Positions 24,701 through 31,454 of a stretch of DNA of 64,000 nt are shown piece after piece. The notes beneath the pieces are model-generated. The model ran no database searches. It was not told the origin of the DNA and saw only the letters and a list, made by a program, of their open reading frames with translations. How positions within the stretch are numbered: position 1 is the first letter of the stretch; each line of letters opens with the position of its first letter. Source of the DNA: Acidimicrobiia bacterium (GTDB lineage Bacteria; Actinomycetota; Acidimicrobiia; Acidimicrobiales; Aldehydirespiratoraceae); the NCBI GenBank assembly GCA_022821685.1, contig JAJEDD010000018.1, forward strand, positions 170,453 through 234,452. Direction: 5' to 3'. The translations under genes were made by a program, and so were the position numbers.

Positions 24701-25473
24701 GCGGCGGATTCCCCGGCGACAAGTTCAACCCCTTCCCGGGCGTCACGCTCAGCGACACCTTCCTGGACACGGCACAGCGAGGCGTCCAGCTCCCTGGGAT
24801 GGCCGACAACATCGCCCGGCAGAGCCGCCAGGGCGGCGTGCCGATCACCGTGATCGTCATGAACCCGCCCTGGTCGGCGGGCCAGAAGTCCACCGGCGAG
24901 GACAACCCCAAGATCGACTACCCCGAAATCGAGGACCGCATCCGAGACACCTACGGCAAGCGACACCGCGAAGTCACCGGTGTGGGGGCGGGCAAGTCGT
25001 CGGGGAACCTGTATGTCCAGGCGATCCGCTGGGCATCCGACCGGCTCGGCCAGCCCGACACCATCGCCGGCCGCGGCATCATCGCCATGGTCCACCCGAA
25101 CTCTCTGTCCACCGGCACCACCCTCGCCGGCATGCGTGCCGCTCTGCGTGACGAATTCACCGACATCTACGTCGTCAACCTGCGCGGCGACGCAATGAAG
25201 TCCGGCGATGATCGCCAGCGCGAGGGCGACAACGTATTTGGGCAGGGCTCCCGCATCGGAGTCCAGATCACCGTCCTGGCCCGCAACCCCAACATTGATC
25301 GCCCAAGCGGCGGCACCGTGCATTACGCCGCCGTCCCCGAACACGCCTCTCACGATCAGAACTTGAATGGCTGTCACAACTCGGGGATATCGCCAGCGAC
25401 CAGTTCAGCGCAGTCCCTCCCAACGAAGCCCATCATTGGGTCAACCTCAGCGACGGCACATACAAGAACCTGA
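21727..25473 (+). CDS. Type ISP restriction-modification enzyme, main part (frameshifted)
   Basis: 1248 codons. Domains in order: Mrr-like nuclease near 70-115 (YGVDIGVDLVAKQTP ... AIQCKNF, the D-QxK site); SF2 translocase (VMPCGTGKSLVAM near 216; CDEAHRTTG near 343; FMTATQRIY; VGRVMRTYPDKQTGY); N6-adenine methylase (ILDPFTGTGTFIYRLL near 930; VIVMNPPWSAG near 1042). This is the single-polypeptide LlaGI-like Type ISP architecture: cleavage, translocation and methylation in one chain. Around 25359 a 1-nt deletion shifts the frame; the family sequence (ELEWLSQLGDIASDQFSAVP ...) continues in another frame, and the last ~37 residues here are out of frame. The start could also be the ATG at 21757. 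Confidence 0.85.
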   Translation: MTVSPASAVQMTVATRKLFDSDFYLALETLRSEAGGPADTGLRFERLMRRAFETHYEYGPERFERVWLWLEWPDRKELGYGVDIGVDLVAKQTPAFGGGLCAIQCKNFAEGHKVPTTEINSFLATSGSKHFDSRILVLTSDLQKAGWTKVKNSSPRCEVIGAAQLDSWDAPWREFLDRPEEFAIPAKEKHEPRPDQREALDAMAKGYQQASRGRLVMPCGTGKSLVAMWTAEENVPAGGTVLYLVPSIALMGQTMREWARNRSTDHVYVGVCSDKTTGRHASDSDTARDLVELAMPVSTDGAGIKQALAQPIGDKMRVVFSTYQSLPVLAKALPEDFAFDLVVCDEAHRTTGVDRPTDDEVSAFRLIHDDEAVPAQFRLFMTATQRIYTAAAKVRAATKDSDIYSMDDEAAYGPLLYEMSFKEAVDAGLLSDYEVLVVATSQSRLTTGMSDLVAAVNKEGGKRQTVSKEDAVKLLGCWDALADPNTTGVAEGRPTGKLASGDGRGHLNTAIAFTNTVNLSKAIAGPSGESQGLWQGVAAEASTETDTTELLDMSVEHVDGSTPAITRAARLDRLRDDPQPGTCRVISNARVLTEGVDVPALDAVVFLQPRKSKIDIVQAVGRVMRTYPDKQTGYIVIPVVVPEGKGVTDTEVLDSSDFGVVWDVVRALRSHDERMDMWVNHIDAASKSGKVTLIDRGTDQPLDDEDVEQLRFVLDERVASKMVERCGDRKMWPSWGARAAGVCREVRKKVDAQLAVADTVAAFEEFVDALRSAVGDLTEDQAAEMVAQHVVTIPIFDCLFADSQFANANPISVAINNLLANFAPATGTAARPGIGTALAMELFEEELRPLTRAYRTMRTVFEGALTAAAKVDVLREVYDGFFQAAMKDTVKRLGIVYTPVEIVDFIIRSADAVCRKEFGVGITSENVNILDPFTGTGTFIYRLLTAADANGDHIVRSGDLHRKYYSELYANELVLLAYYIAAIKIEAGMAERGGFPGDKFNPFPGVTLSDTFLDTAQRGVQLPGMADNIARQSRQGGVPITVIVMNPPWSAGQKSTGEDNPKIDYPEIEDRIRDTYGKRHREVTGVGAGKSSGNLYVQAIRWASDRLGQPDTIAGRGIIAMVHPNSLSTGTTLAGMRAALRDEFTDIYVVNLRGDAMKSGDDRQREGDNVFGQGSRIGVQITVLARNPNIDRPSGGTVHYAAVPEHASHDQNLNGCHNSGISPATSSAQSLPTKPIIGSTSATAHTRT

Positions 25474-26063
25474 TGCGGGTGTGCGCGACCTCCCGCGAGT
25501 CCCAGGACGAACTCCTCACCCGCACCAGCGCCGGTGGTGTCATGACCGCCTGCGACCCCTACGTCTACGCCTTCGACTACGACGACCTCGTGAACAAGGT
25601 CACCGCGTACATCGACGCCTACGACAGCGCCCTCTCCCGAGTCCTCTCCGCCCGCGCGCGACGCGAGAGCGGCGAACAGATAGACCTAGACGCAGAGATA
25701 GCGGCTATCACCACGAACACGCCTGCGTCTTTGCGTGTGGCCAAGTGGACCGGCAAACTCAAGCAGTCACTCCGCCGCGGCGATGTGATCGAGTTCGACC
25801 CGGCCCGCATCCGACAGGTGATGTACCGGCCGTTCACCAGCGTGTGGATGTACGAAGACGCGCGGATTCTCGACAAGGTGGAGGCCGTGTCCTCACTCTT
25901 CCCCGAAGCCCCCCCCCCCCCTTTACCTGAGTTCATCTGCGTGGCAGCCCCGAACAATCGGACCGTCTTCGGAGCCATCGCCACAGACCGGCTCATGGAC
26001 CTCTGCTCAGTCGGAACCGACCAGCCAGCAAGAGCCTTCCCGAGACGGAGGCGATCACGGTGA
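25473..26063 (+). pseudogene. Type ISP enzyme, second fragment (target-recognition region)
   Basis: In-frame continuation of the Type ISP gene after the frameshift at about 25359. From 25473 the frame gives GGVMTACDPYVYAFDYDDLV, LKQSLRRGDVIEFDPARIRQ and VMYRPFTSVWMYEDARILDK, conserved in LlaGI-like C-terminal regions. The ATG overlaps the TGA of the upstream ORF (TGATG), so it could be reinitiated. A run of 13 C lies at 25909-25921, but the family frame is the same on both sides. The frame ends at TGA 26061-26063 within a decayed tandem-repeat segment. Confidence 0.7.
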
Positions 26064-26268
26064 GCACCCCGTCCCCCTGGACCCAGTTGGCGGCTCTCTT
26101 CCACAGAAGGCTACCGGACTTCCATCTAATCGACCCCGCAGGCCGGGCGATTACACGACAGAGGCGATCACCGTGACGAGTCCATCCAACATGGCTGTCT
26201 TGGGAGTCCTGGTCACGAACAGGGTACCCGACCTTCATCTCCTTGGCCCCGGCCAATCGACACGATGC
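25929..26268 (+). repeat. Three decayed tandem copies of a ~115-bp coding unit
   Basis: Units begin at 25929, 26048 and 26161. They encode, in three different frames, related segments: EFICVAAPNNRTVFGAIATD, EAITVSTPSPWTQLAALFHR and EAITVTSPSNMAVLGVLVTN, each followed by an R-x2-D-F/L-x2-hydrophobic pattern. The spacings (119 and 113 bp) are not multiples of three, so the reading frame breaks between units. Similarity between units 2 and 3 is clear in DNA; unit 1 is related mainly at protein level. Confidence 0.6.
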
Positions 26269-26996
26269 GCCTCAAGACGAGGAACCAAGCCATGACGGCC
26301 ACGCTTGACCTGGGCCTTGCCCCACAAGACGACGACAACATCACCGACTGGGCACTCGATCAGTTCCGAACCCGCTACGGGCCGCACATCACCAAAGACA
26401 GCATCTGGGAATACACCTACGGAGTCATGCACGCCCCCGACTGGCGCGAACGGTATCGCCACGATCTGCAACGCAATCTGCCCCGCATCCCCCTCGCAGA
26501 GGACTTCGAGGCGTTTCGCTCAGCGGGCCGCGAGATGATGGATCTCCACATCGGATACGAGACGGTCGATGAATGGCCTGTCGCGTGCCGGGTGGACGGC
26601 GCGCCCGACGAAGGCGGAGCGGACCCCGACGCGTACCGGATCGAGAACAAGATGCGCTGGGGCAAAGCCGACAGTGGCGGCGAGGACTGCTCCGTGCTGC
26701 ACATCAACTCCCGATGCTGCCTCGTGGGCATCCCCGCAGACGCCGAGGACTACAAGGTCTCAGGCCGCTCGCCACTGCGATGGGCCATCGACAGCCTGCG
26801 CGTGAAACACGACAAGCCGTCGGGAATCGTGGACGACCCGAACGGGTGGCACGAATGGGCAGACGAGCCGTTCAACCTGATCCTGCACCTGCGCCGGCTC
26901 GTGACGGTCTCAGTCGAGACGGCACGAATCGTCGCGAGCCTGCCCCCGGCGATCACGGCACCCTCGGCTACCGACACCGACACCGGTGAGCAGTAG
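26265..26996 (+). pseudogene. Type ISP enzyme, C-terminal fragment
   Basis: A 243-codon frame. From MTATLDLGLAPQDDDNITDW onward it matches the C-terminal end of Type ISP enzymes: ALDQFRTRYGPHITKDSIWE, YTYGVMHAPDWRERYRHDLQ, RNLPRIPLAEDFEAFRSAGR and EPFNLILHLRRLVTVSVETA. It is the third piece of the interrupted gene, in the same frame as the second fragment but cut off by stops in the repeat region. Its 3' end overlaps the exonuclease gene by 11 bp. Confidence 0.75.
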
Positions 26997-28110
26997 CACA
27001 CAGACAGCCGACATCGGCCGGTCGTTCGTAGCGATCGACTTTGAGACAGCGACCAGCGAACGCAACTCGGCGTGCGCGGTAGGTGTGGTCGTGTTCGAGC
27101 AGGGGTCGCCGACAGACACGCTCAGCCTGCTGATCCGGCCGCCCGGCAACCGCTACGACGGCTTCAACATGATGATCCACGGCATCGGCCCGTCCGACAC
27201 CCGGTGCTCTCCTGGGTTCCCCGAGGTGTGGGCACAGATCGCACCGATGCTCGACGGGCGGCTGGTCATAGCCCACAACACGCCTACCGCTGCCAGACCG
27301 TCATCGACGAGACCGGAGATGCTCGACGGGCGGCTGGTCATAGCCCACAACACCGCCTTTGACATGTCGGTGCTACGCAGAAGCGCCGAGCACCACGGCT
27401 ATGAACCGGACCCGTTCCCGTTCGCCTGTACCTACCGGATCGCTCGCTCAGCGATGCCCGACGCAACGTCGTGGTCGCTCGATGTGCTCGCCGACGACTT
27501 CGGGATTCCCCTGACGCATCACGACCCGCTGTCCGACGCTCACGCCGCAGGGCTGCTGTGGCTGGCGTTGCCAGAGGGGCTCGGCACCACGCACTCGGAC
27601 TTGCTCGACTCCCTTGGGTATCGCCTCGGATACTGCCACCTAGACGGCTACAAGCCGTTCTCCAACGTGGCAGCCTCGTCGTCGGGGTCGTCCAAGTCGT
27701 TCAGCGCCAAGGACTTCACCCCGAACGGCGAACCTGACCTGGAGGGCCTGCTATTCGCCAAGAGGATTGTGTTCACGGGCACCCTGCAGTCCATGCCACG
27801 CCGCGAGGCGTTCCAAGCAGCGGTGGACGCCGGGGCCAGACCGTCACAGTCTGTGAGCAAGCGCACCAACTACCTCGTCGTAGGCGCAACCGACCTGCGC
27901 AAAGTGGGCGAAACGGGCCGCAGTAGCAAGCACCGCAAAGCCCTCACTCTCGCCGCTGAAGGCAGCCCTGTCGAGATCATCGACGAGGACCAGTTCTTCC
28001 GCCTGCTCGCCGATGTGCGAATCAGCGTTGAGCATCCCGGGCGCGCTCCTGCACATGTAGCAACATCCGAGGTAATCCGGGCCGCCGGGGCTCGACGTAC
28101 GCGCTCGTAG
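26986..28110 (+). CDS. DEDD exonuclease with C-terminal BRCT domain
   Basis: A 374-residue protein. SFVAIDFETATSERNSACAV is ExoI (Asp, Glu), VIAHNTAFDMSVLRRSAEHH is ExoII, and HHDPLSDAHAAGLLWLAL is ExoIII with His and Asp. This is a DnaQ/RNase T-type 3'-5' exonuclease. Residues about 258-350 (GLLFAKRIVFTGTLQSMPRR, VSKRTNYLVVGATDLRKVGE) form a BRCT domain. A 72-bp in-frame tandem duplication (27247 and 27319) repeats MLDGRLVIAHNT directly before ExoII, adding 24 residues. It starts inside the end of the Type ISP gene, so it is part of that island operon. Confidence 0.85.
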   Translation: MSSSTQTADIGRSFVAIDFETATSERNSACAVGVVVFEQGSPTDTLSLLIRPPGNRYDGFNMMIHGIGPSDTRCSPGFPEVWAQIAPMLDGRLVIAHNTPTAARPSSTRPEMLDGRLVIAHNTAFDMSVLRRSAEHHGYEPDPFPFACTYRIARSAMPDATSWSLDVLADDFGIPLTHHDPLSDAHAAGLLWLALPEGLGTTHSDLLDSLGYRLGYCHLDGYKPFSNVAASSSGSSKSFSAKDFTPNGEPDLEGLLFAKRIVFTGTLQSMPRREAFQAAVDAGARPSQSVSKRTNYLVVGATDLRKVGETGRSSKHRKALTLAAEGSPVEIIDEDQFFRLLADVRISVEHPGRAPAHVATSEVIRAAGARRTRS

Positions 28111-28119
28111 AGTGTCACG

Positions 28120-28863
28120 ATGTTGATCTGCTATCTGGATGAATCGGGCAACACCGGCAGTCGACTCGATGATCCTGATCAACCCGTCCACTATCTGGCC
28201 GCCGTGATCGTGCGAGAGGATCGCGTGCGCGAGATGGCTGACAGTCTCGACAGTCTCGCCAATGGTGCTCCCACAAGCGAGCAGCTCGTCGAGTACCACG
28301 GCGGCCAGCTGTTCCACGGCTCGGGGCCGTGGTGCGAGACACCGCCTCGTCTCCGCGTCAGCGAGTACGCCAAGGCACTCTGCGTCATGCGTGCAGTTGA
28401 GGCGGGCGTGGCCTATGCAGCGATCAACAAGCCTCTGCTCGTTGGAGATCAGAATCCTCACTTGCTGGCGCTCCAGTTCCTGGCCGAGAAGATCGAACAT
28501 TGGCTGAGAGGTCAGACCGATGAGTTGAGCCAACGTGCTCTGTTGGTGGCAGATCACAGCCACGAACACGACCAGTACGCCTTCGACCTGATTCAGAGAA
28601 TGCGGACCGACGGTGGCCATATCGGAGAACGCTGGGGGCTGAACGTCGCGCTGGACCACATCGTGGATGGTGTCTACTTCGCGCACTCGGAACGAAGCCG
28701 AGGGATTCAGCTCGCTGACCTCGTGGCATTCGTGCTGAATCGATGCGAACGAATCCAGAGGTCGTCTGGCGATTCACGATCTGATCGTGCGATACGGATG
28801 CTCCTACAGGAGCATGTCTGGCCTCATCGTCGGACTTGGCGAGAACCGTGGCCTAACCGCTGA
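28120..28863 (+). CDS. DUF3800 domain protein
   Basis: A 247-residue protein. MLICYLDESGNTGSRLDDPD is the DUF3800 opening with the conserved YxDESG. LLVADHSHEHDQYAF and SRGIQLADLVAFVLNRCERI carry later conserved acidic residues. DUF3800 has an RNase H-like fold and often accompanies R-M and phage-defence genes; its activity is unproven. It lies 9 bp after the exonuclease gene. Codon use looks visibly less GC-rich than flanking core genes, consistent with transfer. Confidence 0.85.
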   Translation: MLICYLDESGNTGSRLDDPDQPVHYLAAVIVREDRVREMADSLDSLANGAPTSEQLVEYHGGQLFHGSGPWCETPPRLRVSEYAKALCVMRAVEAGVAYAAINKPLLVGDQNPHLLALQFLAEKIEHWLRGQTDELSQRALLVADHSHEHDQYAFDLIQRMRTDGGHIGERWGLNVALDHIVDGVYFAHSERSRGIQLADLVAFVLNRCERIQRSSGDSRSDRAIRMLLQEHVWPHRRTWREPWPNR

Positions 28864-28874
28864 AAGAGAATGCA

Positions 28875-28902
28875 GCCGGGGCCTGTTCGACCAGGCCCCG
28901 GC
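28875..28902 (+). terminator. Strong hairpin after the DUF3800 gene
   Basis: GCCGGGGCCTG and CAGGCCCCGGC pair perfectly (11 bp) around a TTCGAC loop, 12 bp past the DUF3800 stop. No T tract follows, so it is a stem-loop terminator or mRNA-stabilising structure rather than a textbook intrinsic terminator. Confidence 0.65.
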
Positions 28903-28980
28903 GCTGGATGGACCGGTGAGCCTCGGTGACCCGAAGCTTGCTAACAGCCCACGACGAGCGTAGCCCACCTCTCTGACACG

Positions 28981-29085
28981 GTCCACCGAGATTCCGGTCG
29001 CGCGTCGCCGGGGCACTCCGAAGAGGACTATTGAATCATCGCCGCCGGTCAACAGTCCACCGAGATTCTGGTTGAGCGTCGCCGG
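28981..29085. repeat. Two imperfect ~31-bp direct repeats at the island edge
   Basis: GTCCACCGAGATTCCGGTCG... at 28981-29011 and GTCCACCGAGATTCTGGTTG... at 29055-29085 are related over about 31 bp with a 74-bp period. They lie between the defence genes and the prcA 3' end, at the right border of the island. Confidence 0.6.
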
Positions 29086-29107
29086 AGTTCAGCAGCTCGC
29101 GGGGCGG

Positions 29108-29797
29108 CTAGCCCTTCAAGATGGTGGCTAGCTCTTGGTCGGTTAGGCGGCGGAAGGCTCTTCGGCCGTTGCCTCGGTCTAGTACTGCGGCTTCCAGGCT
29201 CTCGGCGCCGAGGGTTCGCTCGGGGCCGGCCAGAGCCGACACGGCGGCTCGCACGCCCGCGGCCAGCGAGCGGGGGGCGTCGGGCAGGGCCGCCTCGAAG
29301 CGCTCCGATATCTCCTCGGTCTCGCCGCCGAGCACTACCCAGTCGTCCTCGTCGGCCACCGTGCCGTCGTAGAGGATGTGAAAAAGCTGGTCTCCGGCGC
29401 CGTCGTCGGACAGGCCGATCTCGGCCACCAGGATCTCCACCTCCATCGGCTTGAGCTCGTGGGTGAAGACATGCCCGAGGCTCTGGGCGTAGGCGTTGGC
29501 CAGGCTGCGGGCATCCACGTCCTCCCGGCTGAAGGAGAAGCCCTTGAGGTCGGCGTGGCGCACCCCGGCGATGCGCAGCTGGTCGAACTCGTTGTAGCGG
29601 CCCACCCCGGCGAAGGCGATGCGGTCGTAGATCTCGCTCACCTTGCGCAGGGTGCTGGACGCGTTCTCGGCCACGATGGCGATACCGCCCCGGTAGCGGA
29701 ACGCGGCCAGGCTGCGGCCCCGGGCGATGCCTTTGCGGGCATAGTCGGCCTTGTCCTTCATCATCTGCTCGGGCGGCGCGTAGAACGGCATCGTCAT
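29108..29797 (-). CDS. prcA: Proteasome alpha subunit PrcA
   Basis: A 229-residue outer-ring subunit of the 20S proteasome. MPFYAPPEQMMKDKADYARK is the gating N-terminus. GIARGRSLAAFRYRGGIAIV and SIYD/F-type helices (VSEIYDRIAFAGVGRYNEFD) follow. The C-terminal helix ends DRGNGRRAFRRLTDQELATI. No N-terminal catalytic Thr, as expected for alpha. The start is MTM or the third residue. It is normally followed by pafA; here a 7.6-kb island intervenes, with a second, decayed copy of this gene's 3' end at the far side. Confidence 0.95.
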   Translation of the reverse strand: MTMPFYAPPEQMMKDKADYARKGIARGRSLAAFRYRGGIAIVAENASSTLRKVSEIYDRIAFAGVGRYNEFDQLRIAGVRHADLKGFSFSREDVDARSLANAYAQSLGHVFTHELKPMEVEILVAEIGLSDDGAGDQLFHILYDGTVADEDDWVVLGGETEEISERFEAALPDAPRSLAAGVRAAVSALAGPERTLGAESLEAAVLDRGNGRRAFRRLTDQELATILKG

Positions 29798-29902
29798 CGC
29801 AGATCAGCCTCTCGGGTTCCAGCCGCGAACGGGCACGGCGACCACAGATCAGCCTCTCGGATTACGGCCGCCCAAGCGCCCGTCATCGCAGATCAGCCTC
29901 GG
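29798..29902. repeat. Three short direct repeats between prcB and prcA
   Basis: The motif C-G/A-CAGATCAGCCTCTCGG or a close variant occurs at about 29798, 29842 and 29886, a period of roughly 43-44 bp. It fills the prcB-prcA intercistronic gap, which is unusually long (129 bp) for genes that commonly overlap or abut. No hairpin of note. Confidence 0.6.
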
Positions 29903-29926
29903 TAGTGCGGTCACGGCCCGGCATCA

Positions 29927-30748
29927 TCATGATGTATTCGCCTCATTGCCCTCGCGACGGCCTCGATGGCGGCGCAGGAGCCGCTCGGTGCGGCGGCGCA
30001 GCTCGGCGTCCTCCAGGCGCTTGTAGCCGTCGGCGTTGATCACCGCCACCACCGGGAACACGTCGCGCACCGGGTCGGGGCCGCCGGTGGCCGCATCGGC
30101 GTCGGAGGCCACATACAGCGCCTCCAGCACCAGGTCGGTAGCCGCCGTCCGTGCCATCGACGGCCGGAAGCCCAGTTTCACCACCGTCTCGGCGTGCAGA
30201 GAGCCCGAGCCGGTGGCCGCGTGGTCGCGCTCCTCGTAGCGCCCGCCGGTGACGTCGTACTCGAACAGCCGGCCCCGGTCGGCGGCCAGGTCGAAACCGG
30301 CGAAGATCGGCACCACCACCAGGCCCTGCATGGCCGCGGGCAGGTTGGCCCTCACCATCTGGCCCAGCTGGTTGGCCTTGCCTTCGAGGCTGATCGGGGT
30401 GCCCTCCACCTTCTCGTAGTGCTCGAGCTGGAGCTGGAACAGGCGCACCATCTCAGCCGACGGGCCGGCTGCGCCCGCGATGGCCACGCCGGAGTGGCGG
30501 TCGGCGGGGAACACTTTCTCGATGCGGTGGTTGCTGATCAGATGGCCCGAGGTGGCCCGCCGGTCGCCGGCCAGCACCACACCGCCGTCGTAGCGGACAG
30601 CCACACAGGTCGTTCCGTGGGGGATCTCCACCGGCGCCTGCCCGGCGCCGAGCACGCCCGACGCGTCGCCGCCGGCGGCGGTGCGCTGCAGCAGCGCGGC
30701 GAAACTGGGGCCGGGATCGTCGTGGGGCCCGAAGCGGGGCAGGCTCAC
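29927..30748 (-). CDS. prcB: Proteasome beta subunit PrcB
   Basis: A 273-residue precursor of the catalytic subunit. A propeptide of about 45 residues (MSLPRFGPHDDPGPSFAALL ...) precedes the cleavage site at HG-TTCVAVRYDGGVVLAGDR, exposing the nucleophilic Thr. The conserved Asp and Lys follow (AGDRRATSG; HRIEKVFPADRHSGVAIAGA). SGVAIAGAAGPSAEMVRLFQ and AATDLVLEALYVASDADAAT are typical. It lies between pup and prcA. Confidence 0.95.
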   Translation of the reverse strand: MSLPRFGPHDDPGPSFAALLQRTAAGGDASGVLGAGQAPVEIPHGTTCVAVRYDGGVVLAGDRRATSGHLISNHRIEKVFPADRHSGVAIAGAAGPSAEMVRLFQLQLEHYEKVEGTPISLEGKANQLGQMVRANLPAAMQGLVVVPIFAGFDLAADRGRLFEYDVTGGRYEERDHAATGSGSLHAETVVKLGFRPSMARTAATDLVLEALYVASDADAATGGPDPVRDVFPVVAVINADGYKRLEDAELRRRTERLLRRHRGRREGNEANTS

Positions 30749-30894
30749 TGGCCTGCCGCCATGGCCCGGACCGCCGCGGCCAAGGCCGAACTCGACAGCC
30801 CCGAGGCGCTCACTCGTCGCCGCCCGTTGGTACTGCGGTGGTGCCAGTCGCGCTCACTGTTTGCCCCCCGCTGGAACCGCGGTGCCGGTCGAGG

Positions 30895-31089
30895 TCACTG
30901 GCCGCCCTTCTGGATGTAGCTCTTTACAAAGTCTTCCGCGTTGGTCTCGAGCACCTCGTCGATCTCGTCGAGCAGGTCGTCGAGCTGGGCCTTGATGTCG
31001 GAGCCCCGCTCGGACGCGGCCGGCGCCTCCTCCACCGATTGCTCGCGGGCTGCCGGCGCCGGCTTTCGGATCTGCTCACGTTCGGCCAC
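30895..31089 (-). CDS. pup: Prokaryotic ubiquitin-like protein Pup
   Basis: A 64-residue disordered tagging protein. The C-terminal half (IKAQLDDLLDEIDEVLETNA, EDFVKSYIQKGGQ) is the Mpa-binding coiled-coil region and ends in Gly-Gly-Gln. The terminal Gln must be deamidated by Dop before PafA can ligate it. It lies between dop and prcB, but a repeat array separates it from dop. Confidence 0.96.
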   Translation of the reverse strand: MAEREQIRKPAPAAREQSVEEAPAASERGSDIKAQLDDLLDEIDEVLETNAEDFVKSYIQKGGQ

Positions 31090-31129
31090 TGGGTTCCTCC
31101 CCGCTCGGTGCTGTCCTGCGACAGGCTAG

Positions 31130-31454
31130 GGGCCGAGCGGATAGGCCGCACTCGTCGCAGCGTTCACGACTGACTCAGCGAGGCCCTGGGCCCGAGCGGC
31201 CCGTGAGCGCAGCGAACAAGAGCGGGAATCACGACCCGAGCGGCCCGTGAGCGCAGCGAACAAGAGCGGGAATCACGACCCGAGCGGCCCGTGAGCGCAG
31301 CGAACAAGAGCGGGAATCACGACCCGAGCGGCCCGTGAGTGCAGCGAACAAGAGCGGGAATCACGACCCCAGCGGCCCGTGAGTGCAGCGAACAAGAGCG
31401 GGAATCACGACCCGAGCGGCCCGTGAGCGAAGCGAACAAGCGCGGGCACTCACG
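31130..31454 (+). repeat. MITE core amplified as six 44-bp tandem units, between pup and dop
   Basis: The left part (GGCCGAGCGGATAGGCCGCA ... GCGAGGCCCTGGGC) resembles the left end of the 134-bp family, preceded by CTAG. The core unit (CCCGAGCGGCCCGTGAGCGC followed by AGCGAACAAGAGCGGGAATC and ACGA) then repeats at 31191, 31235, 31279, 31323, 31367 and 31411 with a 44-bp period and only 1-3 changes per unit. The last unit runs into the 3' end of dop, whose TGA corresponds to the TGA within the unit's complement. No spacers, so not CRISPR. Confidence 0.88.

Noticed and set aside
25909..25921. Run of 13 C as a probable frameshift in the Type ISP gene
   Set aside because: The conserved family sequence is in the same frame on both sides of the run, so its length as given does not break the frame.
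31191..31454. Regular 44-bp repeats looked at first like a CRISPR array
   Set aside because: The units are head-to-tail with no variable spacers, no cas genes are near, and the same sequence occurs as single copies elsewhere.
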